Numbered from the stretch's first letter, positions 23,009-33,117 are shown. The stretch is 64,000 nt of DNA from Guadua angustifolia (GCA_036346375.1 CM070515.1:14406423-14470422); one strand, 5' to 3'. Translations and numbers: made by a program. Notes: generated by a model from the sequence alone, not told the origin.

Positions 23009-23248
23009 CTACTACCTCATTTGGCAAATCAAACTAAATCACCGAAATGTACAAAATTTCGGCATGACCTCTCTAGTAAATAGGACATCCACTCAGCAGA
23101 CAAAAAAACATTTGCAGTTATAATATATATATCAATCTCTCAAACCAAAAGAAGACATTCTAACAAATCCTTAGATAATCAATCACACATCCAACGGTCA
23201 TATGAAGTTTTAAGTCTGAGAGTTACACTATATTACAAAAGGATAACC
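23009..23248. repeat. Dispersed repeat R, copy 2
   Basis: This is a direct copy of R (see 21378). It extends slightly further left, sharing AATCTACTACCTCATTTGGC with copy 3, and ends CAAAAGGATAACC. Confidence 0.85.
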
Positions 23249-24159
23249 ATATTGTTATAGAATTAATACAGATGCAAAACTTGTTCTGGTCACTCGGCTA
23301 TTACAGGAAATAAATGGATAATTTAACAATGCTTATTGTAGCAAACTGAACATATCAAATAAATGCATACTTTATTAATGCTTTCAGTAACAGTAGATCA
23401 TGTTCCCCTTTCCATAATCTTCCACCAGATAAGCTGGGAAATTCATATAGCAAGTAATTGGGAAAGAGTTTTGTAATTTTTCCTTGTTCCATGGCAGCCA
23501 CCTGGAACCACAAAAACAGGACAATGTTAAACAATAGAAAGATTATCTTATTAATAATAGAATCATATTGCAGTAATATTCTCGTATATAATGCTATAAG
23601 GACTAGGGATCAATGAAATCATACAACTAATTGGCTTCAAAATTTTAATTAAGAACAGCCCCACTTCAAAAATACAAATAAGGTCAAATACTGATTCAAC
23701 TCAACATATATTGCAAATGTACCTAAGAACAGGTTTTGAAACACTGAAGCAGACCAAAAACCAGCGGGTTTGGTTCCTGTTTGTTACTCTTTTTATTATT
23801 TTTTTGGAAAAATCGATTTTGCAGATTTGAAGTTAAGATATAAACTAGATGAAATTATAAGCCTTTTGGTATGGAAGATGAATTTAAGAAAAGGGTTTAA
23901 GGGGGTGAACCGGATGAACCGAAACAACAGTGTCTAAGGCAACCTAAACAACAGTGTTTTAAACTCAACAGTTCCTATTGTATTTAAATTGATGCAATAT
24001 GACAATATAATGATATGTCCTGCTGTTTCAAAACATATGTGCATCGGATAATAATTGATTTAATGAGACTTATTAAACACAAAAGCAAAATTCATGTTTC
24101 ACCTACCATAATTCTGCAGGTTATTTTTCTTCAGTAATGTAACACTAAGTCACCGACCA

Positions 24160-24352
24160 TAATCTACTACCTCATTTGGCAAATCAAACTAAGTCACCGA
24201 AATATACAAAATTTCGGCATAACCTCTCTAGTAAATAGGACATCCACTCAGCAGACAAAAAAACATTTGCAGTTATAATATATATATCAATCTCTCAAAC
24301 CAAAAGAAGACATTCTAGCAGATCCTTAGATAATCAATCACACATCCAACGG
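24160..24352. repeat. Dispersed repeat R, copy 3
   Basis: This is a direct copy of R. It ends early, after CACATCCAACGG, so it lacks the last ~45 bp present in copies 1 and 2. Confidence 0.85.
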
Positions 24353-24751
24353 CAATTTGTAAACTACACAATGATACCTACACATATTTGATCACACATG
24401 TTTGGCAACTTATACTAAATAGTGATACCTACACATGTTTGATCACCCTGACCAAAACAGGTCATGTCTACTTTAATGTAATATAAGCTAAAGATTCTAA
24501 GGATTGTATCAAGTTGTTACATCGGACTTCAACTTATCAGAGATACAGAGGTTTAATACTGCAGATGAAAAAACTGATTCTGCATTTAGTTTCTTTCTGC
24601 AAAAAGGAGAGGGGCAGACATTATCATCACTTGCTAAGATTATACTCATCAAAAAAGTTGTGGAGTAATAAACATGTCAGCTAAAATTAAAACCAATTAC
24701 CATTTTTCTAGTCACATGTATATCCCTTGTTTATAGTTCCTTTTTTTGCTT

Positions 24752-24828
24752 CTTCATAAAATAAAATATTACAAGATAAGGTAACACATTTTGAGTGACT
24801 ATTACAAGATAAGGTAACACATTTTGCT
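24752..24828. repeat. 33-bp tandem duplication
   Basis: The unit starting ATTACAAGATAAGGTAACAC occurs twice in a row within the CACTA interior. The copies are nearly identical, so the duplication is recent. Confidence 0.85.
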
Positions 24829-25288
24829 ATTTCTATAGAACCACTGTCAATCAAAGCAGCAATACAAGAATGTGTGCATAATTTTCTCTTATCGTCCCAG
24901 CAGCAGCATATGCCTGTAATATGAACACAACATATGAGCATCACAGTCAATTCACACTAAAACTTCTGGATAGCTGAACCTTATTTCTAAAAAAATGCAT
25001 ACTGAACATGGTATATAAGTAGTAAATGCATCTCACTCTTAATTCTATACTGCTAAACCTAATTTTTATAAAGATAATGCAAATTATTTGGCTTCTGTGC
25101 AAAAGAAAAGACCTAAGGTATACAACAATCCCTGCGAGACATATACAACTAAAAGAACTCACCAGATCATAAAGTATGTCAGATAAGACAACAGGGAAAA
25201 CAAACTGACAGAAAAGATTGAATAATCATGCTATTCTAAGAGGCATTCCTGAAAGCAACGACTGAGTTGAGAAATTGAGATAACGTCA

Positions 25289-25377
25289 AAACTGAGCATT
25301 TTTATTTTTAAATAGAAGTATCCAGGAAGGATAAACTGAGCATTTTTATTTTTAAATAGAAGTATCCAGGAAGGATA
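25289..25377. repeat. 44-bp tandem duplication
   Basis: The unit starting AAACTGAGCATTTTTATTTT and ending TCCAGGAAGGAT occurs twice in a row without visible differences. Confidence 0.88.
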
Positions 25378-25523
25378 CTACTTCTGAGATTGGACAGATT
25401 AATAAAACATTACTGCCGAAAGTTTTCATAAGATCTAAACAATTAAGTTTGTATCCTACTGACATCTGACTACTTATTGATGGAAAAAAGTGAATAAAAT
25501 TGAAGATGTAAACTTGAACCTAC

Positions 25524-25654
25524 CTTGAACTTTTCCCGAGAACCTTCTTCAAGCGGCAAATAGAAATATCGCTCCTCTTGTGTGAAATCTAATTTACTCA
25601 GCTGCATTGTCTTTGGAGGAAGTTTTATGATTGGTTCTCCATCAATTAGCGTTT
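25524..25654 (-). pseudogene. Captured SNF2-family helicase exon (CHR28-like)
   Basis: On the minus strand the reading TLIDGEPIIKLPPKTMQLSK, then LDFTQEERYFYLPLEEGSRE and KFK, matches the linker between helicase lobes in plant SNF2 proteins of the CHR27/CHR28 (RAD5/16-like) group. Relatives there read INGEP..LPPK and F..EER.FY..LE..SR. An AG acceptor precedes it (several AGs around 25655 and 25671) and the donor AAG/GTAGGT is at 25524/25523. Only this one exon is recognisable, so no working helicase is encoded. It is a host-gene fragment carried in the CACTA. Confidence 0.8.
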
Positions 25655-26573
25655 CTATATGGAAACAGTTCTAAAGTAGATCAATAACAGAATATCACAA
25701 GCAATGAAGAACCAACTGACAATCATATGTACTGAAAGAGCATCTTACAAAATTAAGATACAAAAACATGATCCTTTTGATAACTTATTATGTCATTATA
25801 ACTTATTATGCTACAGGTTAGCCAGATTCCACACAGTGATACTCAGGCGTATTCTTCAATCATCGTGCCTTCCTACCTCTCAAATATACAGCAGAGAAGG
25901 GTTTTGGGACATTTCTTTTGTAATGCATCATTGACACCTACATTTGATCTCAAAGTTAATCAAATGAAATTTTTACACCTACATGTGAACATAGTAACAA
26001 GTTACAATATGTGTCATTACCAAGCTTAAGCTTTACACAGGGCATCACTGTTAAAGAATTCAGAATCTAATTCAGACCAGCATTTTGTCGATATGTATTT
26101 CCTAACCCTTTCATCAGTCAAACAAATTCAGGGTTTAAGGGCAGTTACCATCGAATAAAATTGCAACAAGCATGTTGAGGGATTAGCAAAAAACTTCCTA
26201 GCTACTGATGTTTATGACAGACATCAAGATAATTAGTTAACAACCTTCAAAACAAAGAGTTGGATACTGCACAAATACAAGGTTGTGTTCTACTGAACAA
26301 ATACAAGGTTGTCAACCAAATCCTGCACAACTGCACAACAGAACACCAAAAAGGCAGCACAGTTAGTAGAACATAGTTTTCTAATCTAGAGCCATCCTAC
26401 GGTCAAAAGTGAACAACATAATGCCAGTAAAATCCATCTCTTCCTCACCAGTCACAAAAAATAATAGCTGCAGGCTACAGCTAATGACATAAAGGAGACT
26501 CATTATCCAATACATAAGTAAATATATGATACATTGCTAACTAAATATTCACTAGACATTCCTGCAAATGGTC

Positions 26574-26663
26574 ACAGAAATCTGTGGTTGGCTATAGAAA
26601 AAATCAAAAGCTCCTTCCAAGTGCCAATCACTAGCTTTCAGTGCCTGAAGGGCGACCTTCTCA
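26574..26663 (-). pseudogene. Captured DCN1-like UBA-domain exon
   Basis: The minus strand reads EKVALQALKASDWHLEGAFD then FFYSQPQISV, the UBA-like N-terminal segment of plant DCN1-like proteins (scaffold E3 for cullin neddylation). The exon is preceded by an AG acceptor (GATGCAG, 26664-26665). The downstream donor is unclear: TCT/GTGACC is possible at about 26575. The potentiating neddylation (PONY) domain is absent. It is a gene fragment within the CACTA. Confidence 0.8.
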
Positions 26664-26878
26664 CTGCATCAGGATAGAAAAACAGTTACTTAATGTTTAA
26701 AAAAGGATACAAAAAATTGTGACAAATGAACTCCTTAGTCCTTAATAAAGCAAGCAAACAGAAGAAATAGAAAAGCTTATATGTTGACATCCAGTAACGT
26801 ATTTGTAAATGGTTGTTAGATAACTGGAAGCACCATTTATTTTCATATTCGTGGTCAGTATGTGTTATGCATTTGCAG

Positions 26879-26960
26879 ACTTACAGTGTTAAGTTATTTG
26901 ATTCACAGCCTAAACCATGGTTGGATTTGTCTAGGGCCCTACCTCCAAAAGGATTCCAAG
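26879..26960 (+). other. Possible captured exon, unrecognised (plus strand)
   Basis: A plausible exon is bounded by TTTGCAG/AC (acceptor at 26878) and CCAAG/GTAATT (donor at 26961). It reads YSVKLFDSQPKPWLDLSRAL then PPKGFQ. I do not recognise the protein. Its strand is opposite to the other captured exons, so it may come from yet another gene or be chance. Confidence 0.4.
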
Positions 26961-27099
26961 GTAATTCCTCAAGTAACCACAGCAATTTTTCGCAGCACTT
27001 ATTAGCTAAAAACCTGCTTGTATGCCTACTTTAAGTACAAAATGTAAGACAACACTAGATGATGACCATGAGTAGCAATACATCATGAGTAGCTAAAAC

Positions 27100-27192
27100 C
27101 TGCCCAGACTATCTCCTGGTGTTGGATGTGAACCAATGGCAACTGAGCCAAAAATTACTTCTCCCAGCCATTCGGGTCTCTCAAATCCCAGC
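27100..27192 (-). other. Possible captured exon, unrecognised (minus strand)
   Basis: This is a 93-nt minus-strand segment between a good acceptor (TTTTCAG/GC) and a donor (GGGCAG/GTTTTA). It is open throughout and reads LGFERPEWLGEVIFGSVAIG then SHPTPGDSLG. The composition and splice signals look like a real exon. I cannot assign a family. It lies between the eIF3i-like and DCN1-like exons on the same strand. Confidence 0.5.
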
Positions 27193-27364
27193 CTGAAAAC
27201 AAGTTGAGAAATGACAGTTTAGGACTAGCACAAACAATACGGTCTAAAAGTGAAAAGCACGATTCATTAGTGCAGTTAAAGGTCAGATACTGGTTGAATT
27301 GCCCCACAAGTGCCAGAAGTAGAAAAAAGACATGATAACAATAGTATCTTCAACAAAATATCAC

Positions 27365-27483
27365 CTTAGCAGATTTATCGAGGGAACCTGTAAGGAAATG
27401 AGACCAATCTGCAGATTTTGACAGTGAAGTTATTGTTTTCTTATGTCCATTTCCTTATCTAACTCCTTCAGCACTTTTCCAAT
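27365..27483 (-). pseudogene. Captured eIF3 subunit I exon (second of two)
   Basis: The minus strand reads IGKVLKELDKE and, after a one-base deletion, GHKKTITSLSKSADWSHFLT then GSLDKSAK. This is the WD-repeat sequence of translation initiation factor eIF3i directly following the exon at 27976-28103. Acceptor AG at 27484-27485 and donor AAG/GTGATA at 27365/27364 are intact. The single-base loss between DKE and GHK shifts the frame, so the captured copy cannot encode the normal protein. Confidence 0.88.
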
Positions 27484-27975
27484 CTACATGTCAAAAATAA
27501 AACAGAATGTAAAATAATCCTATGACAAATTGATGTGAAAAGAGATTGTCCATTTTCATCCAATCAAATAACTTGCATGCTTAACAATGATGTAAAATTT
27601 CGTTTCAAGGGGCTATCCTTTTAGTTCCTTCTTTACTCCGAAGCATAGTAATTGACCTGGAATGCTTAACAACGAGGTAAAACCTAAGTGACCTGAATAC
27701 ATCACAACCAAGGTAATTGAAATCCCATGCAAAATTGTAACCATCACATTCAGCACAAGTAATGATTTTTGGGTCATAACCGAGAACATTTTTAACCATT
27801 GAACAATTTCATTAGTCAATCCACAAAAACAACCACTACACTAGCATTCGTATCTATAAGCAAATTTTCATATACCTAGAAAGCACCAGACACCATAGTA
27901 CTAGTGGTCAGTAGAACTCAATGGAACTAGCAAGTGGTCAGTAGAGCTATGAGCAAGTATGGAAATTATGCTAAC

Positions 27976-28103
27976 CTCCGAGTCCCAAATGCGAATGGTG
28001 GCGTCCTCGCCGGCGGTGATGATGGTTCTGTTAAGCGGTCCCCACGCGGCCCTGTTGATCCTCCCCTGGATGCCGGTGATCATGAGCAACGACTCCTCCG
28101 TCT
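27976..28103 (-). pseudogene. Captured eIF3 subunit I exon (first of two)
   Basis: The 128-nt exon reads TEESLLMITGIQGRINRAAW then GPLNRTIITAGEDATIRIWD and SE. This is the characteristic eIF3i WD40 block: relatives read LLVITGI.GRINRA.WGPLNRTI and AGEDATIRIWDSE. The acceptor TTTGCAG is at 28104-28110 and the donor GAG/GTTAGC at 27976/27975. eIF3i is a beta-propeller subunit of the eIF3 complex. Only two internal exons are present here. Confidence 0.92.
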
Positions 28104-28189
28104 CTGCAAACCACCACCAACACTTAAAATACTCAGCATCAAAGCTCCCTTGCTGCCCAAATTTCTTCAGCAATTACCTTGGGAGGTGC

Positions 28190-28490
28190 TCGGAGTTTGG
28201 AGGGGAGAAGGGAAGGAAGTGGCGTGGGGCGAGGGCGGGCGGGGCGGCGGCGCGAGCGGAGGAGGCGGGGAGGGGCGTCGGCAGGGGCGGCAGCTGCCGG
28301 CGGGGCGGCAGGCGTGGGGGCGAGGGCAGGGCGGCGGCGTGGGCGCGAGGGGCGCGCGCGGGGCGGCGGCGTGGGCGCGAGGGCGCGCGGGCAGGGCGGC
28401 GGCGCGGGCGGGCGGGCGGGGCGGCGGCGGAGCGGGGCGGCGGCGCGGGCGGGGGCGGCGCGAGCGGGGTGGTGAGAGGGAGAGAAGAGA
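28190..28490. repeat. G-rich low-complexity tract
   Basis: About 300 bp are made almost only of GGCGGCGG, GGGCGCGAGGG and GGGCGGGCGGGG blocks, with G on the plus strand and C on the minus. All frames are open by composition, giving spurious Gly/Arg or Pro/Ala-rich ORFs. Many runs of three or more G could form G-quadruplexes. It sits upstream (minus-strand sense) of the captured eIF3i exons and may be a decayed leader or promoter of the captured gene. Confidence 0.75.
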
Positions 28491-28539
28491 GACAGAGAGT
28501 GAGAGATGAGATCGAAGGGGTTAGGGTTAAGCTTTTTAA

Positions 28540-28818
28540 ATTCGTGGGCAACAGCGGCCCACGAATTTAATTAAATTCGTGCGAAATTATAAAAAAACCG
28601 ACGAATTTAAAAAAAATAAATTCGTGAGTTTTTTTGGCCCACGAATTTAATTAAATTCGTGGGTATTTTTATAAACCGACGAATTTAAATATATAAATTC
28701 GTGGGTTTTTTTGCCCACGAATTTAATTAAATACGTGGGTTTTTTATAAACCGACGAATTTAAATATATAAATTCGTGGGTTTTTTTTCCCACGAATTTT
28801 CTCCTGTTTCTTGTAGTG
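28540..28818. repeat. CACTA right subterminal repeat region
   Basis: It has repeated CCCACGAATTTA/TAAATTCGTGGG in both orientations, ending in the terminal CTTGTAGTG. It corresponds to the left array but keeps CG where the left array mostly has CA. Confidence 0.8.
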
Positions 28819-29524
28819 GTGGGTAAAGTGTATAACCTCTGCAGAGCGTAAATCCTATTCGAATAGCCGTGCTCACGGTATTAGGCATTGCTCGGTGATT
28901 ACAATCAAGGGTTAGATTTTTATTAAATAAATGTGGAGATGGAATGTTGGAAATAAGGATATGAGTTGGACATTGAAAACAAATGCAAAGTTATTATTGT
29001 TATTATCGTTTTACTGTCTTTCAATCTACTTATGCTATTCTTTCATAAATGCTGTTTATGCAAAGTAACCTTGTAGCCTTCCTTTGTACTAAGCCATGCA
29101 TATAGTAATTTAAAATTGCATTCTGTGCACGGCTTGTTGAGTGCTTTATGTACTCACCCCTTGCCACCAACATCATCAGTTGAGGAAGAAGTAACGTCTG
29201 CACTCGAGGAGGAGTTCCAGGAGGATGCGAATAATTAGGGTGCGAGCCTTGTCGGTTGCCTGTGGCAGTTAAAGGGTTGCTACGCGTTTTCGTTATTTCC
29301 GCTGCAGATTATTTGTTTATTTTCAGTTAGCCCTGCGTGGCGTACCATATAAGGTGGACCATAAGGTCATTCAACAGTTATACTAAACTTGATAAAGTCT
29401 TTTTTTATGTTATCATTGAGTATGATTGTGATATTCATCTATATTGAATATGTGTGCACTAATGTGATCCTGGACTAGTGTAGAATACACAGAGGGTCCG
29501 GATTTGCACTTTCGGGTCCCGACA

Positions 29525-29793
29525 TGCGAGAAGATGGCTATGACAAGAATAGAGTTGGGATTGAGATTAGTTAGCTCGCACTCACATTGGATGAGTATGG
29601 ATTCAATAAACTCACTCTCGGGCATTCTAAGCTCGTTGACGGTATAGAGATCGCACGATACGATCTCGTTGTCACGCGGCACCGGGACTCCTTCGCCTTC
29701 GGGGAGGCGCCAGGTGCCCGCGTCGATGTAGCCGAGGCTCTCGAGAACTTCCATCCTCTCCTTGCTCATCTTGCTCGGGCCGAACTTTGCCAT
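29525..29793 (-). pseudogene. Truncated gypsy-type antisense ORF (PF04195-like)
   Basis: The minus-strand ORF starts at 29793 with MAKFGPSKMSKERMEVLESL and GYIDAGTWRLPEGEGVPVPR. It runs through LTNLNPNSILVIAIFSH, where homologues continue with HLCEAFLGI. The reading is lost exactly at the LTR end at 29524. This family (named putative gypsy type transposon) occurs as an extra ORF antisense to gag-pol in Tat-lineage elements, which fits its orientation against the plus-strand gag-pol here. Part of the first conserved stretch is also altered. Function unknown. Confidence 0.8.
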
Positions 29794-29898
29794 GGGGGGA
29801 GCTTAGGGCTTGGAGAGTTTGAGACTTAGAGAATTCGGGGGCTTCGAGAGGTTTGAGAAAAGTGCGGGCAGAGAAATTTCTCGTCACTATTCCCGCCG

Positions 29899-29908
29899 AT
29901 ATATATAG
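29899..29908 (-). promoter_or_regulatory. TATA box for the antisense gypsy ORF
   Basis: The minus strand reads CTATATATAT about 110 bases before the ATG at 29793, with a CT-rich leader (TCTCAAACCTCTC and similar) between. This is the layout of a plant promoter plus short 5' leader. Confidence 0.55.
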
Positions 29909-30146
29909 GCAGAGAAGGCGAAGGGGTGCAACTATTTGGAGGCCAAAAATGCTCCCCTCCTGTTCGCGAACCGGCGCGGTTTTTGAAACTGTCCAGTAAA
30001 GGCACGGCTCTCGAGAAATTGTCAGAACCACTCCCGCTCTGGCTGGATGGACGGTCCAGGCCGTGGCATGCTCGTCTGCGAGCAAGTGTTGCTCGAATAC
30101 TGCAGCAGGGTTCCGCTGTAAGGTCTCAATCCCTCCTGTGAGTCTG

Positions 30147-30969
30147 TAGGCTCAAGGGGAAGGCCCCATCAAGTAGTTTTCCACTTGAGCCTCGGGGCTA
30201 GCTATCGGGGATTTGGTAAATTACCATAAAGACCATCATGCCCCGGCAGCCCTTCTTGACCGACCATGTTTCCCTTTGATGTTGTCCTCAAGGAAGATCC
30301 TCGGATGGACCAGCTACTGGCTCCGCCCCGACCATGTTCGCATGACCGTCCGCAAGCATGCAGCTTAGCACTCCAAGCATGGTTGCTCGGGATGGTGGCT
30401 AAGGTCGGCCACAACCAAGGAAGAACCCCGAGCATGCCCCGAAGGTCATGCTCGGGGTGTAAAGGCGATGTGGCGGCAGCTACGTTAGCCATTACGCCAT
30501 GACTCGGGCCCATCACATCCACGACGCCGCATGGCGAAAATCAAGGGGCAGTCGTTGCCACGCGCGGGCACATAAGGGCGTGACATTCGGATGTGGTCAT
30601 TTTAAATCGCCTATAAATACCTTTTCAGTACACAGAGAAAGGTGTGCCAGGAGGAGCCAACGTAGACATAAAAAAGCACATATAGGCACTGTAATAGCAA
30701 CACCTTTTGTAAACGAGCATAGGCAAGATACACCCTGCTAGACCTTTGTAAGCATCAGGATAGTAAACAAAGAGGCACTGAACGTAGGGCTGTTATTTCG
30801 ATCGTGAGAGGCCCGAACCAGTATAAAACCCCCTTGTCCATTGCTCTTCTGTAGCTCGACCTCCTCCCGCGGCATTCTTCGGACGCTAACCCTTCACGTA
30901 AAAAGGGCCCGGTTGATCCCTCAATCAACAAGTAAGCTCGGTGAGGGGCCCGTTCCCCAAACGCCGACA
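30147..30969 (+). mobile_element. Gypsy LTR (3' end sure, 5' border approximate)
   Basis: A TATA box (CTATAAATACC, 30611-30621) is followed by a leader with GAGAGGCCCGAACCAGTATAA, similar to the motif in the LTR at 1066-1456. It ends CAAACGCCGACA at 30969. The two LTRs are related but too different to be a pair. This is likely the 3' LTR that belongs to the antisense ORF element. The left border is a guess at a TGTAGGCTCAAG start. Confidence 0.55.
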
Positions 30970-31027
30970 AAATGTTTCAGCAAATGACGTATAATTACAT
31001 AACCGATAATGCAAGAAGGTAAAGATC

Positions 31028-31310
31028 ATGTTTGGGGCTTAAAGCCGGATTCAGCTTTTGAAAAGTCAGTAACTTCCCCCTCCCCTAAAAAAGCTTAGCT
31101 TTTAAGCGCTTTTTAACATAAGCTAAAAGCCATATATAACTAACAAAAACTAAAAGCTGGGCTGGATCTGTTTTTACAATTTATTATTAAGAAAAAATAG
31201 CTATTTATTAAACAGTCTCTTATAAAACAATTATAGCTGTTTTTTCAGTTCAGAAAGCAAAAAATAGCTTTTCAGAAAAACTACAGCTCCACCAAATAGG
31301 CCCAAAGAAT
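31028..31310. mobile_element. Possible MITE
   Basis: AT-rich DNA of about 280 bp has loosely inverted ends: GTTTGGGGCTTAAAGC on the left and, reversed, CTTTGGGCCTATTTGGTGG on the right. It has internal AAGCTAAAAGC/GCTTTT inverted motifs. The ends match only partly and no duplication was found. Confidence 0.35.
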
Positions 31311-33117
31311 GACATGTTTTTGTGAAGTTTTGAATTATTAGCGAACACCTCTTTCAATATTTTGTTAGTAGAAATTGTCGATGTCCAATACCTAAAGTTT
31401 TTTAATTGAACTTACGAAAATATGATTGTGAACTTCTAGTAAATAAGATGATAAAAACAGTATATAGGGATTGCTTCTTTATTAGCCAAGCAGCTCTATA
31501 GCGTATATAAATTACAAGATGGTTGTGAATTTGATGTTTATTGTTTATTCTGGTTGCGAGTCAGATGAGATCAAATCTTAGATTCCAGATTAGTCCTCCT
31601 CAGCAGCATGGATCGATCTTTAATTTATATCGGTTGAAGAAACAATAGTTGTTTTTTATAAGGGCGTCGTGTAACCAAGAGGTGTCTTCTCGCTGAATTG
31701 TGTCTTCTCGTTAAAAGGTGCATTTTCAGAGATAACTTCCGGGTAGTTATATACCTGTCAGATAAGTCTTCGCACGGAGACATGTGTTGCATAACTGTTT
31801 GTCTCCGACCAGCTTATTGGTTGAGATGACTATTTCACTGGCCGGAGACGACCAATGTAAAGCAAAGTTTATTAACCACCTTGACTAAACTGGTCAGACA
31901 CTTAACTGTTTGGATAATTGAGGGTCTATTAATTGAGACTTAACTAGGCTTTATGTATTGTAGGCCTATTAATATAATATAGTTACGAATAATTGAAGGT
32001 CCAAATAAGTGACAGACTTTTAATCCTCGTCAGCTAGCCCTCAAGTCTTGAGAAATAAGAGTTTATTACTCAACGCTTTTCATCTTCTTTGACCTTATAA
32101 GGTCATGCGTCAATTATCTGATTGTTTTAAATGCTAACAAATGAAATATCTTCTCACTTGTCTTGGTAACTGAACCAGCGCTAACCGTCTTTAATATGTA
32201 ATGCATATATAAAAGGAAGAAAGCCTCCTTTATATACATCATACCTTCAAACTTCTGAATCAAGAAAAAATTAATTTCAAACTTTTTCTTAGTTATTTAA
32301 ACTTTTCATCTCTCGTCTTTATTTCTTCTCTCATCAATTGTGATGAAAAGTATGATCAGGGAAAGAAAATGAGAAGCTTAAATATCTAAAAAGAAATTTA
32401 AAGTTAACATCTCTGATATGTAATCAAGCACAGTTGGACTTTCCGTACCTGGAAGGAGTTGTGCTTGTTGTTTTTAAGATTGAAATGATGATGCAGGCTC
32501 TTTTGTTTATGATTACCTTATCGGTCTTCTAGTTCTCCCTTCTTTCTGAAATTTCTTGATTGAAAGTTCCTCACGGGTATACTTGTAGATATCGCGTACT
32601 CATAGGCGACGGTATGGGTGAGCCACCCTTTGCAGTATACCTGTGGATGGTTTTGTCCAATGAGCATAGGTATAAGTAAGTACTACTCATGTCCGTCGTA
32701 TCCGATTTCCATCCCTAAATCGGAGTGCATGTTTGTCCTAAACTGTGGGTGGACCGGAACTCCTGATTCCTAAACTTGTTATGGAGCCGGTGATTTGGCC
32801 TTGTCTCCCGTCTTAGAAGTTTCCCCTATCGTCTAATCAACTGGAACAACATGTTCTTTATTGAACAGATTAATCAATAAAGGAAACAACAAATTAACAG
32901 AACACTCAGAGTCTCAGACTTCCCCGGAACAAGTCTGCAGGGAATCTGACCATCTGGCTGTAAAAAACTAGTAGCCAGAACACACTGTAACTTTGAGAAC
33001 ACTACTTCATCTTCCAGCTTCCCTTGAACAAACCTAGGCCCTATATGGCTACATACGTGTGATATCATCTAAGAAACTGCACGAATCTGATATCTACATG
33101 CATTTGTGGACACTTGA
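31311..33117. other. Intergenic, no gene seen
   Basis: No convincing ORF on either strand. A fragment at about 32576-32724 ends CCATCCCTA, resembling a hAT terminus (reversed TAGGGATGG) with GGGTATAC/GTATACC subterminal motifs, but no partner end or 8-bp duplication is visible. A TATA-like string (TATATAAAAGG) near 32207 may be part of an old LTR. Confidence 0.5.

Larger units (their letters stand above)
21975..25523. other. CACTA interior without recognised genes
   Basis: AT-rich DNA. It includes repeat copies R2 and R3, two short tandem duplications (24752-24828, 33-bp unit; 25289-25377, 44-bp unit) and scattered short frames that I cannot relate to any protein. It may be intron sequence of captured genes. 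Confidence 0.6.
20598..28818. mobile_element. Non-autonomous CACTA transposon carrying host exons (8.2 kb)
   Basis: The left end is CACTACAAGAACAG and the right end, reversed, is CACTACAAGAAACAG. The 3-bp duplication GTG is at 20595-20597 and 28819-28821. Both ends have subterminal repeats, CCCACAATTTA on the left (20630-21010) and CCCACGAATTTA on the right (28540-28800), as expected for En/Spm-type elements. No frame resembles TNP1/TNP2 transposase. The interior has an inverted repeat, a threefold ~200-bp repeat and exon fragments of at least three host genes (25524-28103), all on the minus strand. It is a Pack-CACTA that needs a transposase from elsewhere. Confidence 0.93.
20411..29524 (+). 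mobile_element. Del/Tekay-like gypsy LTR, split by the CACTA element
   Basis: The sequences on both sides of the CACTA join into one ~890-bp LTR. The left part is 20411-20597 (TGTGAGGCCCAGG start, GTAACCAGTC repeats). The right part is 28822-29524, with TATAACCTCTGCAGAGCG, CCGTGCTCACGG, a TACTCACCCCTTGCC block, and an end at GGGTCCCGACA. This arrangement is characteristic of LTRs of Del/Tekay chromoviruses. I could not find matching 5-bp duplications: GGTGG lies left and TGCGA right. Either the border is misplaced or a deletion followed. Confidence 0.6.

Noticed and set aside
27605..27819. Two minus-strand frames between the captured eIF3i exons
   Set aside because: They lie in the intron of the captured gene and match nothing known.
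28174..28570. Long overlapping Gly/Arg and Pro/Ala-rich frames on both strands
   Set aside because: They come from the GC-only low-complexity tract, which leaves all frames open. No domain or codon pattern of a gene.
1066..30969. Treating the LTR ends at 1456 and 30969 as the two LTRs of one gypsy element
   Set aside because: They share only a short motif (GAGAG..CCCGAACC.GTATAA) and otherwise differ, so they belong to different families.
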